Origin: Chloroflexota bacterium
Lineage (GTDB): Bacteria; Chloroflexota; Anaerolineae; Aggregatilineales; UBA3940
Assembly: GCA_011051745.1 (NCBI GenBank)
Contig: DRKO01000121.1
Location: 1 to 8,065, forward strand
DNA: 8,065 nucleotides
Reading direction: 5' to 3'
The position numbers were made by a program, and so were the translations under genes. Positions 1-7,261 of this stretch are shown here, piece after piece. Every line of letters begins with the position of its first letter. Within the stretch, counting starts at the first letter, position 1. The notes under the pieces were generated by a model. It had not been told where the DNA came from and searched no databases. It worked only from the letters and a program-made list of their open reading frames with translations.

Positions 1-1
1 A

Positions 2-349
2 GTCCGAGTCGTTCAACCCCACCGCGTGATCCTGGTGGAGGGCATCCTGATCTTCGCCGAGGCGCGGCTGCGCGAGTTGTTCGATGTACGCATCTTTGTG
101 GATACGCCGGATGATGTGCGCCTCATCCGCCGCCTGAGACGTGACATCTCCGAGAGAGGCCGCACGCTTGAATCTGTACTTGATCAGTGGATGCTGACCG
201 TCCGCCCAATGTACCTGCGCTTTGTTGAGCCGAGTAAACGCTATGCCCATGTGATCATCCCCGAAGGGGGACTCAACGAAGTTGCGATGGATATGGTGAT
301 CGCTCGTATTCAGGCTCTGCAGGAACGCAATGAAGAACCCATCCCCTGA
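2..349 (+). CDS. udk: Uridine kinase, C-terminal part (5' end outside window)
   Basis: Uridine kinase phosphorylates uridine and cytidine to UMP and CMP in cytosolic pyrimidine salvage. The reading frame is open from base 2 and gives 115 residues to a TGA at 347-349, so the P-loop half of the protein lies upstream of the window. Visible family signatures, in order, are V-I-L-V-E-G-I-L (the 'EGIL' segment), F-V-D-T-P-D-D-x-R-L-I-R-R-L-x-R-D, E-R-G-R-T-L-E-S-V-L, V-R-P-M-Y-x-x-F-V-E-P-S-K-R-Y-A, and V-I-I-P-E-G-G. These match the uridine kinase and phosphoribulokinase-like C-terminal half closely. Its last 20 bases overlap the start of the VTT-protein gene, so the two are probably co-transcribed. 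The family call is secure from the motif series. Nucleoside specificity is inferred. Confidence 0.93.
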   Translation, partial: VRVVQPHRVILVEGILIFAEARLRELFDVRIFVDTPDDVRLIRRLRRDISERGRTLESVLDQWMLTVRPMYLRFVEPSKRYAHVIIPEGGLNEVAMDMVIARIQALQERNEEPIP

Positions 350-917
350 GGCAACCTCCCTACCGGAGACTGCCGAACCTCAGCCCTTTGGCGTCAAACA
401 TATCATCTCGATACTGTCTGCGGTGGCGATCACCCTGCTGATCGTGATCTTCCGGGATCAACTGCGCGAGCTGGAACGGCTCAGTTACGGGGGAGCCTTC
501 CTCGCCATGCTGATCGGTAACGCCACACTGGTATTGCCCGTGCCGGGCCTGATCTTCGTCTTCGCGCTGGGAGGGACGCTGAACCCCCTGCTGGTCGGTC
601 TGGCCGCCGGGCCGGGGGCCGCGCTGGGTGAGATGACCGGTTATCTGGCCGGTTACGGCGGCAGCGCGGTGATTCATAACTTCAGGCTGTACCACAGGAT
701 CGAAGGCTGGATGGATCGCTATGGCCTGATCGTGATCGCCGTTCTGGCTGCCATTCCCAACCCCGTTTTTGATGTCGCGGGCATCATCGCGGGGGTGATG
801 CGCATCAAGTGGTGGCACTTCCTGATCGCGGCCTGGATCGGTAAGACGCTCCAGGCGATCTTCATCGCCTATGCCGGGGCGCTATCGCTGGGGTGGGTTG
901 AGTCGCTGTTGCACTGA
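330..917 (+). CDS. VTT/DedA-family (SNARE-associated-like) membrane protein
   Basis: This is a 195-residue integral membrane protein of the VTT/DedA type. Bacterial members are tied to membrane-lipid homeostasis and proton-motive-force maintenance, and some act as undecaprenyl-phosphate or phospholipid flippases. Which of these applies here cannot be told. A Pro-rich cytosolic-like start is followed by a hydrophobic helix (about 24-41) and then hydrophobic segments at about 53-93, 132-155 and 162-190. Family-like features are the re-entrant 'P-V-P-G' stretch at 70-73, E101 followed by G-Y-L-A-G (104-108), P-N-P at 143-145, D148 with A-G at 150-151, and G-K at 171-172. Start choice: ATG 330 has AGGA five bases upstream and overlaps the end of udk by 20 bases, suggesting translational coupling. 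The gene ends 12 bases before a convergent gene. Confidence 0.85.
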   Translation: MKNPSPEATSLPETAEPQPFGVKHIISILSAVAITLLIVIFRDQLRELERLSYGGAFLAMLIGNATLVLPVPGLIFVFALGGTLNPLLVGLAAGPGAALGEMTGYLAGYGGSAVIHNFRLYHRIEGWMDRYGLIVIAVLAAIPNPVFDVAGIIAGVMRIKWWHFLIAAWIGKTLQAIFIAYAGALSLGWVESLLH

Positions 918-929
918 TCTGCCGGGTGC

Positions 930-1313
930 TCAATGCTTGAGCAGTCGTGTGACCCTCTCGCGGGGGATGCGGCTCAGCCGGACGCTTCTGAACTGGCCTA
1001 ACAGATCGCTCACTCGATCAAACCGGTGGCGCAGGCGGACCTCGCGCGTTCTCCAGATTCCCTTCAACTGGTTGACCACAAGCTGGCTGGAGCCCTGAAT
1101 GGTAAGAGCCGTTTCAGAGGCCCGCTCCTGATGAACGAGCGTCTCGAGCGCTGTGATCAGGGTGTCGTATTCAGCTTCAGGGGTGGTCATCGTTCCGCCA
1201 AACTCCAGATGAGTGACGGTGCGCTGGTTGCCTTTAATGATGGCATAGCGCCCGAACCCCGCTCCGGGGTTTCCCCGACTGCCGCCCTCAAAAACGAGTG
1301 TTATCTCTATCAT
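930..1313 (-). CDS. RNase H-fold (RNase HI-like) protein with degenerate active site
   Basis: This is a 127-residue protein of the bacterial/archaeal 'RNase HI family' (RVT_3-like fold). It opens with a beta strand and F-E-G-G-S-R-G-N-P-G (8-17), then T-T-P-E-A-E-Y-D-T-L (43-52), then I-Q-G-S-S-Q-L-V-V-N-Q-L-K-G (72-85). Active relatives carry four acidic metal ligands. Here the first Asp of 'DGGSRGNPG' is Glu (E9), the family Glu is kept (E48), the Asp of 'GDSQLV' is Ser (S75), and the final 'N..AD.LA' segment reads R-E-R-V-T-R-L-L without the Asp. Catalysis is therefore doubtful, and a nucleic-acid-binding or other non-catalytic role is possible. Start: ATG 1313 places the first strand at residue 2 and has GGTGAG just upstream. 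An in-frame TTG at 1337 would add eight residues. The gene is convergent with the VTT gene, with a 12-base gap, and no terminator is evident between them. Confidence 0.82.
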   Translation of the reverse strand: MIEITLVFEGGSRGNPGAGFGRYAIIKGNQRTVTHLEFGGTMTTPEAEYDTLITALETLVHQERASETALTIQGSSQLVVNQLKGIWRTREVRLRHRFDRVSDLLGQFRSVRLSRIPRERVTRLLKH

Positions 1314-1316
1314 TCT

Positions 1317-1322
1317 CTCACC
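1317..1322 (-). promoter_or_regulatory. Ribosome binding site deciding the RNase H-fold start
   Basis: The minus strand reads GGTGAG here, three bases before ATG 1311-1313. This favours that ATG over the upstream in-frame TTG (1335-1337). The TTG is preceded only by a weaker CAGGG-type sequence that nearly abuts it. Confidence 0.45.
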
Positions 1323-1360
1323 ATGAAGCTTTTTCAAAGCCCTGTTGATCTGATCTTCGG

Positions 1361-1382
1361 CGGGCAGGCCCGCGCCTGTCCG
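1361..1382. repeat. GC-rich hairpin in leader of the RNase H-fold gene
   Basis: CGGGCAGGC at 1361-1369 pairs with GCCTGTCCG at 1374-1382 around a four-base loop, giving nine pairs including one G-U. No T-run follows on either strand, so it is not a standard intrinsic terminator. It would lie in the 5' leader of the minus-strand gene if that transcript starts in the AT-richer patch beyond 1400. Function unknown. Confidence 0.4.
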
Positions 1383-1504
1383 GCGCGGCGGTCTGCTACC
1401 GGACTCACGTTACCATACTTTTTCTCGTGTATTATCCCTGAATATAACTCACACGCCCAGCCCTGTCTTGCCGTTGTCCCGATTCCGGGAAGCTGGAGCG
1501 GGTA

Positions 1505-1534
1505 TTGTGGCATTGCGAATGGCTGGTGTACAAT
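1505..1534 (+). promoter_or_regulatory. Candidate sigma-70-type promoter for the TPR-recD2 unit
   Basis: TTGTGG (1505-1510) and TACAAT (1529-1534) are separated by 18 bases. The -10 box matches the consensus at five of six positions and the -35 box at three of six. Transcription would start near 1541 and leave a leader of about 107 bases containing the hairpin at 1557-1580. This is a pattern match only. Confidence 0.35.
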
Positions 1535-1556
1535 CATCCGCGCGGAGCGAGACGAT

Positions 1557-1580
1557 TCCGGCCCCGGAGTGCAGGCCGGA
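1557..1580 (+). repeat. Hairpin in leader of the TPR gene
   Basis: TCCGGCC (1557-1563) pairs with GGCCGGA (1574-1580) across a ten-base loop, a perfect 7-bp stem. It falls between the candidate promoter and the ribosome site of the TPR gene. Chance occurrence in GC-rich DNA is possible. Confidence 0.3.
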
Positions 1581-1636
1581 GATGGATTCATCCCTGGAGT
1601 GGCGTGCGCTGGCCCGACCGGCGCAGAGCGGGCAAC

Positions 1637-1640
1637 AGGA
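1637..1640 (+). promoter_or_regulatory. Ribosome binding site deciding the TPR protein start
   Basis: AGGA lies seven bases before ATG 1648. This supports that ATG rather than the TTG at 1468, whose extra 60 codons encode nothing resembling a domain. Confidence 0.55.
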
Positions 1641-1647
1641 AAATCTC

Positions 1648-3777
1648 ATGACAGAGCCTCAGGACGATCTTCTACAACGCGGTATTGCCGCCGCCAAGGC
1701 CGGGCAGGTAGATGAGGCCCGCCGATTACTGGCGCAGGCCTTAAAGCTGAACCCCCGCAGCGAGGCTGCCTGGCTCTGGATGAGCGGCGTTGTTCAGACA
1801 CGGGAGGAACGCATCCGGTGTCTAAAGCAGGTGATTGCCATCAATCCCCGAAACACGCTGGCCCTCAGGGGCCTGCGGGCCCTGGGGGTTCCGGCGGAAG
1901 CCGCCCCCGCCCGGCAGGTAGAGGCCCCCGACGGCGTCCCGCTTGTTCCGGAAGACGCCATCGCACAGGCCCGGCGCGAGGCGGAGGCCGTCCTTCGCGC
2001 CATTCAGGAAGAGACGGAGAGCGGCACGCTCGATATTAACTGGGCGCAGCCTGAGACTTTGCGGGCACGGCCCGGTTTCAGCGTCAGCCCGATGGTGTTC
2101 GCTATCGGCGGAAGCTTCCTGATCGTCGTGCTGGTGATCATCCTGGCCTCGCTGTTGCTGGGGATTATGCGACAGAGGCGGCCAGCGGTGGCGAGCGTTC
2201 CCTCCAGCGAGGTGGCCTCTTCGCCCACGCCGACCGTCTACGTCACACCCCGCCCCACCCGGACGCCCACGCCGGAAGGCCAGCCCATCACGCCGGAGCC
2301 GGTTCTGCCCGTCGGAGACGCGCCGCGTGGCGACCTGCGCTACGGATTGACGCCCACACCTCCCTACATCGCCACTCCCCACCCTTCCAGCCCGCGCATG
2401 AACGACGCCATTCAGGCTTTCCACGAGGGCCGCTACGATCAGGTGATCGAGTTGATCGGGCGGGCGCGTCAGGCGGGCTATGACTCGGTGGACAGCTACT
2501 ACTTTGAGGGGATGTCGCTGGCGTATCTGGGCGATCTGGATGCTGCAGAGGATGTCTTGAAGGCCGGGCTGGAGATGGACGAGACGTTTGCGCCTCTGCA
2601 CGCCGCGCTGGGCTATGTCTATACCCGGCAGGGCGCAACGGAGCGGGCACGCCTTGAGAACGAGCGGGCAAAGCAGCTTGATCCGGCTCTTGTCATTGCG
2701 TACCTCAATCTGGCGGAGACGTATCTGGCGGAAGGGGACGTTCAGGCCGCACTGGCCGAGGTCGAGGCGATCCGGGAGCAGCGGCCTTATGACGTAAACG
2801 CGCTGGTCATGGCGGGGAAGGTCTACCTTGCCAACGGGCAGCCGGAGCAGGCGGTCGCAGTTGGGAACCTAGCGCACTATATTGACCCCGGTTCGGAGGA
2901 CGTGATCCTCCTGCTGGCCCGCGCCCGTCTGGCGATGGGGTTGACCCGCTCGGCCATTATGGGGCTGGAGGAATACGTAGATCGCGTGTATCCGGTTGAC
3001 GCCGAGGCGTGGGTGTTGCTGGGGCAGGCCTACGAGCGGGAGGGCCGCTTCGACGACGCGCTGGAGGCTTACCAGATCGCGCTCCAGATTCAGGGCGACT
3101 CGGTGGATGCCCTGATCGGGCGCGGGTTGTTCTACTTTGAGCGCGGAGACTACGAGCAGGCCTATGCCGATCTGGACGCCGCTCTCTCGCTGGAGAGCGA
3201 GCATCCTCGCGCCCGCTACGGACGGGCGCTCAGCGCCTTTGCGCTGGGGAACTATGAGCAGGCTCTGGAGGACCTGGAGTTTGTTCGGGAGCAGACCGGT
3301 GATCTGGGGGATGTAGACCTGCTCGAAGTGGAGACGCTCTACGTCCGGGCGCTGGTCGAGAACGAAGCCTACGCCAAAGTCATCGAAGAGGCTACCGCTG
3401 CCCTTGCTCTGGGGCTGACCCCCGCTCAGCAGGGATACGTCTTCGAGGCGCGGGCGCGGGCCTACTATGAGACCGGTGAATACGAAGATGCCCTGCGTGA
3501 CATCGTACAGGCGCTCACGCTGGAGGAGACCGGCACACGGCACTATTATCATGGCCTGATTCTGGAGGCACTGGGGAATATCACCGCCGCCATGCGTGAG
3601 TATGAGTGGGTGGTGTTCTGGGATCAGACGTTTGACTACCCCTTCGGGGATGATGCGCAGGAGCGGCTGGAGGCGTTGAGTGAGATCGAGGGGCTGGAGC
3701 TTACCCCCTCGCCGACGCCGGGTCCCACCCGGACACCCTCGCCGCGCGGAACGCCCACTGTCACGGCGACGCCCTGA
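1648..3777 (+). CDS. Membrane-anchored TPR-repeat protein with Thr/Pro-rich spacers
   Basis: This is a 709-residue protein built for protein-protein interaction; no partner or enzymatic activity can be named. Order of parts: an N-terminal TPR-like domain (about 5-75, with L-L-Q-R-G-I-A-A-A-K-A-G-Q and E-A-R-R-L-L-A-Q-A-L), a charged stretch, one transmembrane helix (about 149-174), a Thr/Pro-rich spacer (about 180-245, with T-P-R-P-T-R-T-P-T-P), roughly twelve tandem TPR units (about 251-677), and a short Thr/Pro-rich tail (685-709). The N-terminal motif plus Thr-Pro spacers is, from memory, common in Chloroflexota proteins. The spacers suggest the large TPR array sits outside the membrane. 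However, R-Q-R-R directly follows the helix, which argues the other way by the positive-inside rule, so topology is open. The TGA stop is 12 bases before recD2, in the same frame, and the two are probably co-transcribed. Confidence 0.88.
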   Translation: MTEPQDDLLQRGIAAAKAGQVDEARRLLAQALKLNPRSEAAWLWMSGVVQTREERIRCLKQVIAINPRNTLALRGLRALGVPAEAAPARQVEAPDGVPLVPEDAIAQARREAEAVLRAIQEETESGTLDINWAQPETLRARPGFSVSPMVFAIGGSFLIVVLVIILASLLLGIMRQRRPAVASVPSSEVASSPTPTVYVTPRPTRTPTPEGQPITPEPVLPVGDAPRGDLRYGLTPTPPYIATPHPSSPRMNDAIQAFHEGRYDQVIELIGRARQAGYDSVDSYYFEGMSLAYLGDLDAAEDVLKAGLEMDETFAPLHAALGYVYTRQGATERARLENERAKQLDPALVIAYLNLAETYLAEGDVQAALAEVEAIREQRPYDVNALVMAGKVYLANGQPEQAVAVGNLAHYIDPGSEDVILLLARARLAMGLTRSAIMGLEEYVDRVYPVDAEAWVLLGQAYEREGRFDDALEAYQIALQIQGDSVDALIGRGLFYFERGDYEQAYADLDAALSLESEHPRARYGRALSAFALGNYEQALEDLEFVREQTGDLGDVDLLEVETLYVRALVENEAYAKVIEEATAALALGLTPAQQGYVFEARARAYYETGEYEDALRDIVQALTLEETGTRHYYHGLILEALGNITAAMREYEWVVFWDQTFDYPFGDDAQERLEALSEIEGLELTPSPTPGPTRTPSPRGTPTVTATP

Positions 3778-3789
3778 GCGTGAAACCCT

Positions 3790-6006
3790 ATGGAGTTCGA
3801 GTCGCTGGAGGGGACGGTTGAGCATATCGTCTTTTACAACGAGGAGAACGGCTACACCGTCTTCAGCCTCCTGCCGTCCAACCCGATGACCGCCTGGTCG
3901 GCCCTTGATACTGATGGGCTGGTGACCGTCGTCGGCACTCTGCCGGAGGTTTCCCCCGGGGAGAGCGTCCAGCTTGAGGGCGTCTGGAAAACTCATCCGG
4001 TTTACGGTCGCCAGTTCGAGGCCCGGAACCTGCGCCGCGTCACCCCTGCGACGGTCGAGGGCCTCAAGCGCTACCTCGGCTCCGGCCTGATCAAGGGCAT
4101 CGGCCCCCGCATTGCCGAGCGGATCGTTGATCACTTCGGGCTGGAAACGCTCGATATTCTGGACAACGCGCCCGAACGCCTGCATGAAGTGGCCGGAATC
4201 GGGGAACACCGCATCCGCCTGATCCGCGAGGCGTGGGCTGAGCAGAAGCACATTCAGGACGTGATGCTGTTCCTGCAGGGGCATGGCATCTCAACCAGCC
4301 TGGCCGTCCGAATCTACAAGGCCTACGGCGATAGCGCCATCGCTCAGGTGGAGACAGACCCCTACCGTCTGGCCCGCGATGTTCACGGTATCGGGTTCAA
4401 GACCGCCGACCGGATCGCCCGTGACATGGGGCTTCCGGCGGATCATCCCCGCCGCCTGGAGGCGGGTCTTGCCTATGCGCTCAATCAGGCCGTTAACGAT
4501 GGGCACGTCTACCTGCCAGAGGAGCAACTGATCCACACCGCCGCCGGATTGCTGGAAGTCTCTCCCGCTGACATGGAACCGGCGGTTGAGCGGGCGGCCA
4601 GCGCGGAGTTGATCAAGATCGAGGGAATCCCCACTTCGGAGGGGGAGACCGTTCGGGGCGTCTATCTGCCACCCTTTTACTACGCCGAGGTCGGTGTGGC
4701 GAATCGACTGCGCCAGCTCATCGAGACGCCGACCTCCCGCCTTGGGACGCTCGAATCGGAGGACTGGTCGGCCCTGATCGCCGACGCGGCCATCGAGGCC
4801 AACGTTGATCTCTCCCTCGAGCAGCAGGAGGCGATCCAGATCGCCCTGACGCATAAGGTCAGCATCCTGACGGGCGGCCCCGGAACCGGCAAGACAACAA
4901 CCCTGCGGGCGCTGATCGGTGTTCTGGAAGAGAGGGGGTACTCCTTCGCGCTCGCCTCACCGACCGGACGCGCGGCCAAGCGTCTCAGCGAGGCCACCGG
5001 CCAGCCTGCCAGCACCATCCACCGCCTGCTCGGTTATTCACCGGCGAACAACTCATTTCTCTACGACGAAGACAGCCCCCTGCCGGTGGACATGGTGATC
5101 GTGGATGAGGTCTCCATGCTGGATATTACGCTGGCGAATGCGCTTTTCCGGGCCGTTGATCCCCGCTCGCATCTGCTGCTCGTGGGGGATGTGGATCAGC
5201 TTCCCAGCGTCGGGGCGGGTGATGTGCTGCGTGACCTGATCGCTTCAGGCGTTATCGAGGTCACGCGCCTGAACGCCATCTTCCGCCAGAGCGAAGGCAG
5301 CCTGATCATTGCCAACGCTCACCGTGTGAATCAGGGGCAGATGCCCGCCTTCCCCGAAGACGCGGAGGACTTCTTCCTGTTCAGCATCGCGGATGACCCG
5401 GAGCGGGCGGCGGACCTGATAGTGGATATTGTCAGGAACCGGATACCGCGCCGCTTCGGGCTGGACCCGGTAAAAGATATTCAGGTTCTTGCGCCGATGT
5501 ATCGCGGGCCGGCGGGCATTGCGAGGCTCAACCAGCGCCTTCAGGCGGCGCTCAACCCGCCCGGTCGCCACGCGGAGCACGTCCTGGCCGGAAGGCTGTT
5601 CCGTGTGGGGGACAGAGTCATGCAGACGCGCAACAATTACGAGAAAGAGGTGTTCAACGGGGACGTTGGTCGCCTGTATGCCTTCGATCTGGCCGAGCAG
5701 ACGATGACGGTCGTCTTTGACGATCGCTTTGTCACTTATGATTGGTCTGAGGCCTCGGAACTGACGCACGCCTACGCGATCAGCGTGCACCGCTCGCAGG
5801 GCAGCGAGTATCCGGCGGTCGTGATGCCGATCGTGACCCAGCATTACATGATGTTGCAGCGTAACCTGCTCTACACCGCGATCACCCGCGCCCGGCAACT
5901 GGTCGTTCTGGTTGGCTCCCGCAAGGCGATTTCCGTCGCGGTTCGCAACAACAAAGTTACTGAGCGCTTCACCGCGCTGGCAGAACGATTGAGGGGGGAG
6001 CTGTAG
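3790..6006 (+). CDS. recD2: RecD2-type ATP-dependent DNA helicase (SF1B)
   Basis: This is a 738-residue 5'-3' DNA helicase of the RecD2 class. These act without RecBC in DNA repair and replication-fork maintenance. Order: an N-terminal OB-like domain with G-Y-T-V-F-S-L near residue 21, a helix-hairpin-helix region (G-I-G-P-R at 103-107, G-I-G at 136-138, G-I-G-F-K-T-A-D at 200-207), then the motor. Walker A is G-G-P-G-T-G-K-T (362-369, Lys368). Walker B is D439-E440 in V-D-E-V-S-M-L-D. Motif III is G-D-V-D-Q-L-P (466-472), followed by I-F-R-Q (497-500). An SH3-like insertion lies near 606-630. The C-terminal motor has V-H-R-S-Q-G-S-E (666-673) and T-A-I-T-R-A-R (696-702). All ATPase motifs look intact and the length is normal for RecD2. 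The ribosome site before ATG 3790 is poor, so translation probably depends on coupling to the TPR gene. Two in-frame TGA codons (3775 and 3781) exclude an earlier start. Confidence 0.95.
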   Translation: MEFESLEGTVEHIVFYNEENGYTVFSLLPSNPMTAWSALDTDGLVTVVGTLPEVSPGESVQLEGVWKTHPVYGRQFEARNLRRVTPATVEGLKRYLGSGLIKGIGPRIAERIVDHFGLETLDILDNAPERLHEVAGIGEHRIRLIREAWAEQKHIQDVMLFLQGHGISTSLAVRIYKAYGDSAIAQVETDPYRLARDVHGIGFKTADRIARDMGLPADHPRRLEAGLAYALNQAVNDGHVYLPEEQLIHTAAGLLEVSPADMEPAVERAASAELIKIEGIPTSEGETVRGVYLPPFYYAEVGVANRLRQLIETPTSRLGTLESEDWSALIADAAIEANVDLSLEQQEAIQIALTHKVSILTGGPGTGKTTTLRALIGVLEERGYSFALASPTGRAAKRLSEATGQPASTIHRLLGYSPANNSFLYDEDSPLPVDMVIVDEVSMLDITLANALFRAVDPRSHLLLVGDVDQLPSVGAGDVLRDLIASGVIEVTRLNAIFRQSEGSLIIANAHRVNQGQMPAFPEDAEDFFLFSIADDPERAADLIVDIVRNRIPRRFGLDPVKDIQVLAPMYRGPAGIARLNQRLQAALNPPGRHAEHVLAGRLFRVGDRVMQTRNNYEKEVFNGDVGRLYAFDLAEQTMTVVFDDRFVTYDWSEASELTHAYAISVHRSQGSEYPAVVMPIVTQHYMMLQRNLLYTAITRARQLVVLVGSRKAISVAVRNNKVTERFTALAERLRGEL

Positions 6007-6018
6007 CACGCTCCCCCC
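5993..6018. terminator. GC-rich hairpin between convergent recD2 and kbl, enclosing the recD2 stop
   Basis: GGGGGGAGC (5993-6001) pairs perfectly with GCTCCCCCC (6010-6018) around an eight-base loop that contains the recD2 TAG (6004-6006). Only two T residues follow on the plus strand and no T-run follows on the minus strand. It is therefore a strong hairpin with a weak U-tract. Its place between convergent genes suggests a shared terminator or 3'-end stabiliser. Confidence 0.55.
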
Positions 6019-6030
6019 TTGCTCGATCTC

Positions 6031-7221
6031 CTACGAGATCACCCCCAGCTCCTTCCCGACTTTTTCAAACGCCGCCAGCCCCTTCTCTAGGTCTTCCCTG
6101 GTGTGAGCTGCCGTGTTCATCACCCGGATACGCGCTTTGCCGCGCGGGACGGTCGGGTAGCCGATCGCCATCGCGAAGACGCCCTCCTCGAACAGGCGAC
6201 GGCTGAACTCCTGTGCCAGTGGTGCTTCGCCCAGCATCACGGGGACGATCGGTGTCTGCGAGAAGCCGGTGTCGAAGCCCATCTCCTGCATCCGGCTCTT
6301 GAACATCTCCGCGTTTGACCACAGCCGATCCACCAGTTCCGTGCTGGCCTCCAGCAGGTCAACGGCGGCCAGACAGGCGGCCACGTCGGGAACCGTCATC
6401 GCGGAGGAGAAGAGGAAAGGCCGCCCGCGCTGGCGCAGCCACTCGACGATCACCTTCTTACCGGCTACCACGCCGCCCACCACGCCAAAGGCTTTCGACA
6501 TCGTGCCGACTTCGATATCCACCTTGCCGTGCAGATCGAAGTGATCCACAATGCCACGCCCGCCTTTGCCCAGCACACCTTCCCCGTGCGCATCGTCTAC
6601 CATCAGCAGGAAGTTGTTTTCGTCGGCGATCTCATAAAGCTCCGGCAGGGGAGCGATATCTCCGTCCATGCTGAAGACGCCGTCCGTGACGATCAGCGCG
6701 CGGCCCGTGATCTCCGTCTCCTTGATAACGCGGCGCAGGTCGTCGGGGTCATTGTGCCTGTACCGCACGATCTGCGCCCGCGAGAGCCGACATCCGTCAA
6801 TGATGCTGGCGTGGTTCAACTCGTCGGAGAAGATCACATCACCTCGCCCGACCAGCGCGGGGATGGTTGCCAGATTGGCGTTGAAGCCGCTCTGAAACGT
6901 GATGGCCGCTTCCACGCCCTTGAACTCGGCCAGTCGCTTCTCAAGCTCGACGTGCAGCGACATCGTTCCGGCGATGGTGCGCACCGCTCCCGGCCCGATC
7001 CCGTACTCGTCAATGGCCTTTCTGGCGGCCTCACGCAGTTTGGGGTGGTTGGCGAGCCCCAGATAGTTGTTGGCGCAGAAGTTGAGCACGCGCCTGCCCT
7101 CGATGGTCACCCAGCCGTCCATCGGGCTCTCAATGGTGCGAATGTGGGTGAAAAGCCCCTGCTCTTTGAGGGAGGCTAACTCCTGCTCGATCCATGCCGT
7201 CTTGTCAGTCCTTGTGACCAT
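6031..7221 (-). CDS. kbl: Glycine C-acetyltransferase (2-amino-3-ketobutyrate CoA ligase)
   Basis: This is a PLP-dependent alpha-oxoamine synthase. The assigned reaction is 2-amino-3-oxobutanoate + CoA to glycine + acetyl-CoA, the second step of threonine breakdown. The 396-residue length is normal. Visible motifs: N-F-C-A-N-N-Y-L-G-L (47-56), G-A-V-R-T-I-A-G-T (78-86), D-E-L-N-H-A-S-I-I-D-G (133-143), T-D-G-V-F-S-M-D-G-D (179-188), V-D-D-A-H-G (208-213, with D209 and H212 as the expected cofactor contacts), and G-T-M-S-K-A-F-G (239-246, with K243 the expected PLP Schiff-base lysine). The sequence resembles Bacillus Kbl more than the E. coli enzyme, judged from memory. 8-Amino-7-oxononanoate synthase (BioF) is the main alternative in the superfamily. 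No threonine dehydrogenase gene lies next to it, so the oxobutanoate source is not shown by context. ATG 7219-7221 follows GAGGAG by ten bases. Confidence 0.92.
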   Translation of the reverse strand: MVTRTDKTAWIEQELASLKEQGLFTHIRTIESPMDGWVTIEGRRVLNFCANNYLGLANHPKLREAARKAIDEYGIGPGAVRTIAGTMSLHVELEKRLAEFKGVEAAITFQSGFNANLATIPALVGRGDVIFSDELNHASIIDGCRLSRAQIVRYRHNDPDDLRRVIKETEITGRALIVTDGVFSMDGDIAPLPELYEIADENNFLLMVDDAHGEGVLGKGGRGIVDHFDLHGKVDIEVGTMSKAFGVVGGVVAGKKVIVEWLRQRGRPFLFSSAMTVPDVAACLAAVDLLEASTELVDRLWSNAEMFKSRMQEMGFDTGFSQTPIVPVMLGEAPLAQEFSRRLFEEGVFAMAIGYPTVPRGKARIRVMNTAAHTREDLEKGLAAFEKVGKELGVIS

Positions 7222-7231
7222 AGGGTGATAG

Positions 7232-7237
7232 CTCCTC
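7232..7237 (-). promoter_or_regulatory. Ribosome binding site of kbl
   Basis: The minus strand reads GAGGAG, ten bases before the kbl ATG. The match is strong but the spacing is at the long end. Confidence 0.5.
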
Positions 7238-7261
7238 AGCTAACTGTCGGTCATCTGGAAG

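Larger units (their letters stand above)
1314..1647. other. Divergent intergenic spacer between RNase H-fold and TPR genes
   Basis: This 334-base stretch separates two divergently transcribed genes and should hold promoters for both. Open frames run through it, including an in-frame N-terminal extension of the TPR gene from TTG 1468. They show no recognisable protein features, and the TPR gene has a good ribosome site at 1637-1640. The spacer contains two GC-rich hairpins (1361-1382 and 1557-1580) and an AT-richer central patch at about 1408-1450. I see no convincing minus-strand promoter, only weak TATGGT- and GATAAT-like boxes in the AT-richer patch with poor -35 partners. Confidence 0.6.

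Noticed and set aside
360..818. Minus-strand open frame of 152 codons opposite the VTT gene
   Set aside because: Gln/Asp/His-rich translation with no motif, opposite a gene with clear membrane-protein features.
1468..1647. 60-codon N-terminal extension of the TPR protein from TTG 1468
   Set aside because: The extension resembles no domain, crosses the candidate promoter, and ATG 1648 has a proper ribosome site.
1822..2601. Minus-strand open frame of 259 codons inside the TPR gene
   Set aside because: It has low-complexity Arg/His/Gly-rich content, no ribosome site, and lies fully inside a gene with clear TPR structure.
2869..4284. Long minus-strand open frame (471 codons) across the TPR gene and start of recD2
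   Set aside because: It is antisense to two well-supported genes, crosses their junction, and has no recognisable motifs. High GC content produces such frames by chance.
4291..4854. Minus-strand open frame of 187 codons inside recD2
   Set aside because: It is a shadow of recD2, whose motifs fix the true frame.
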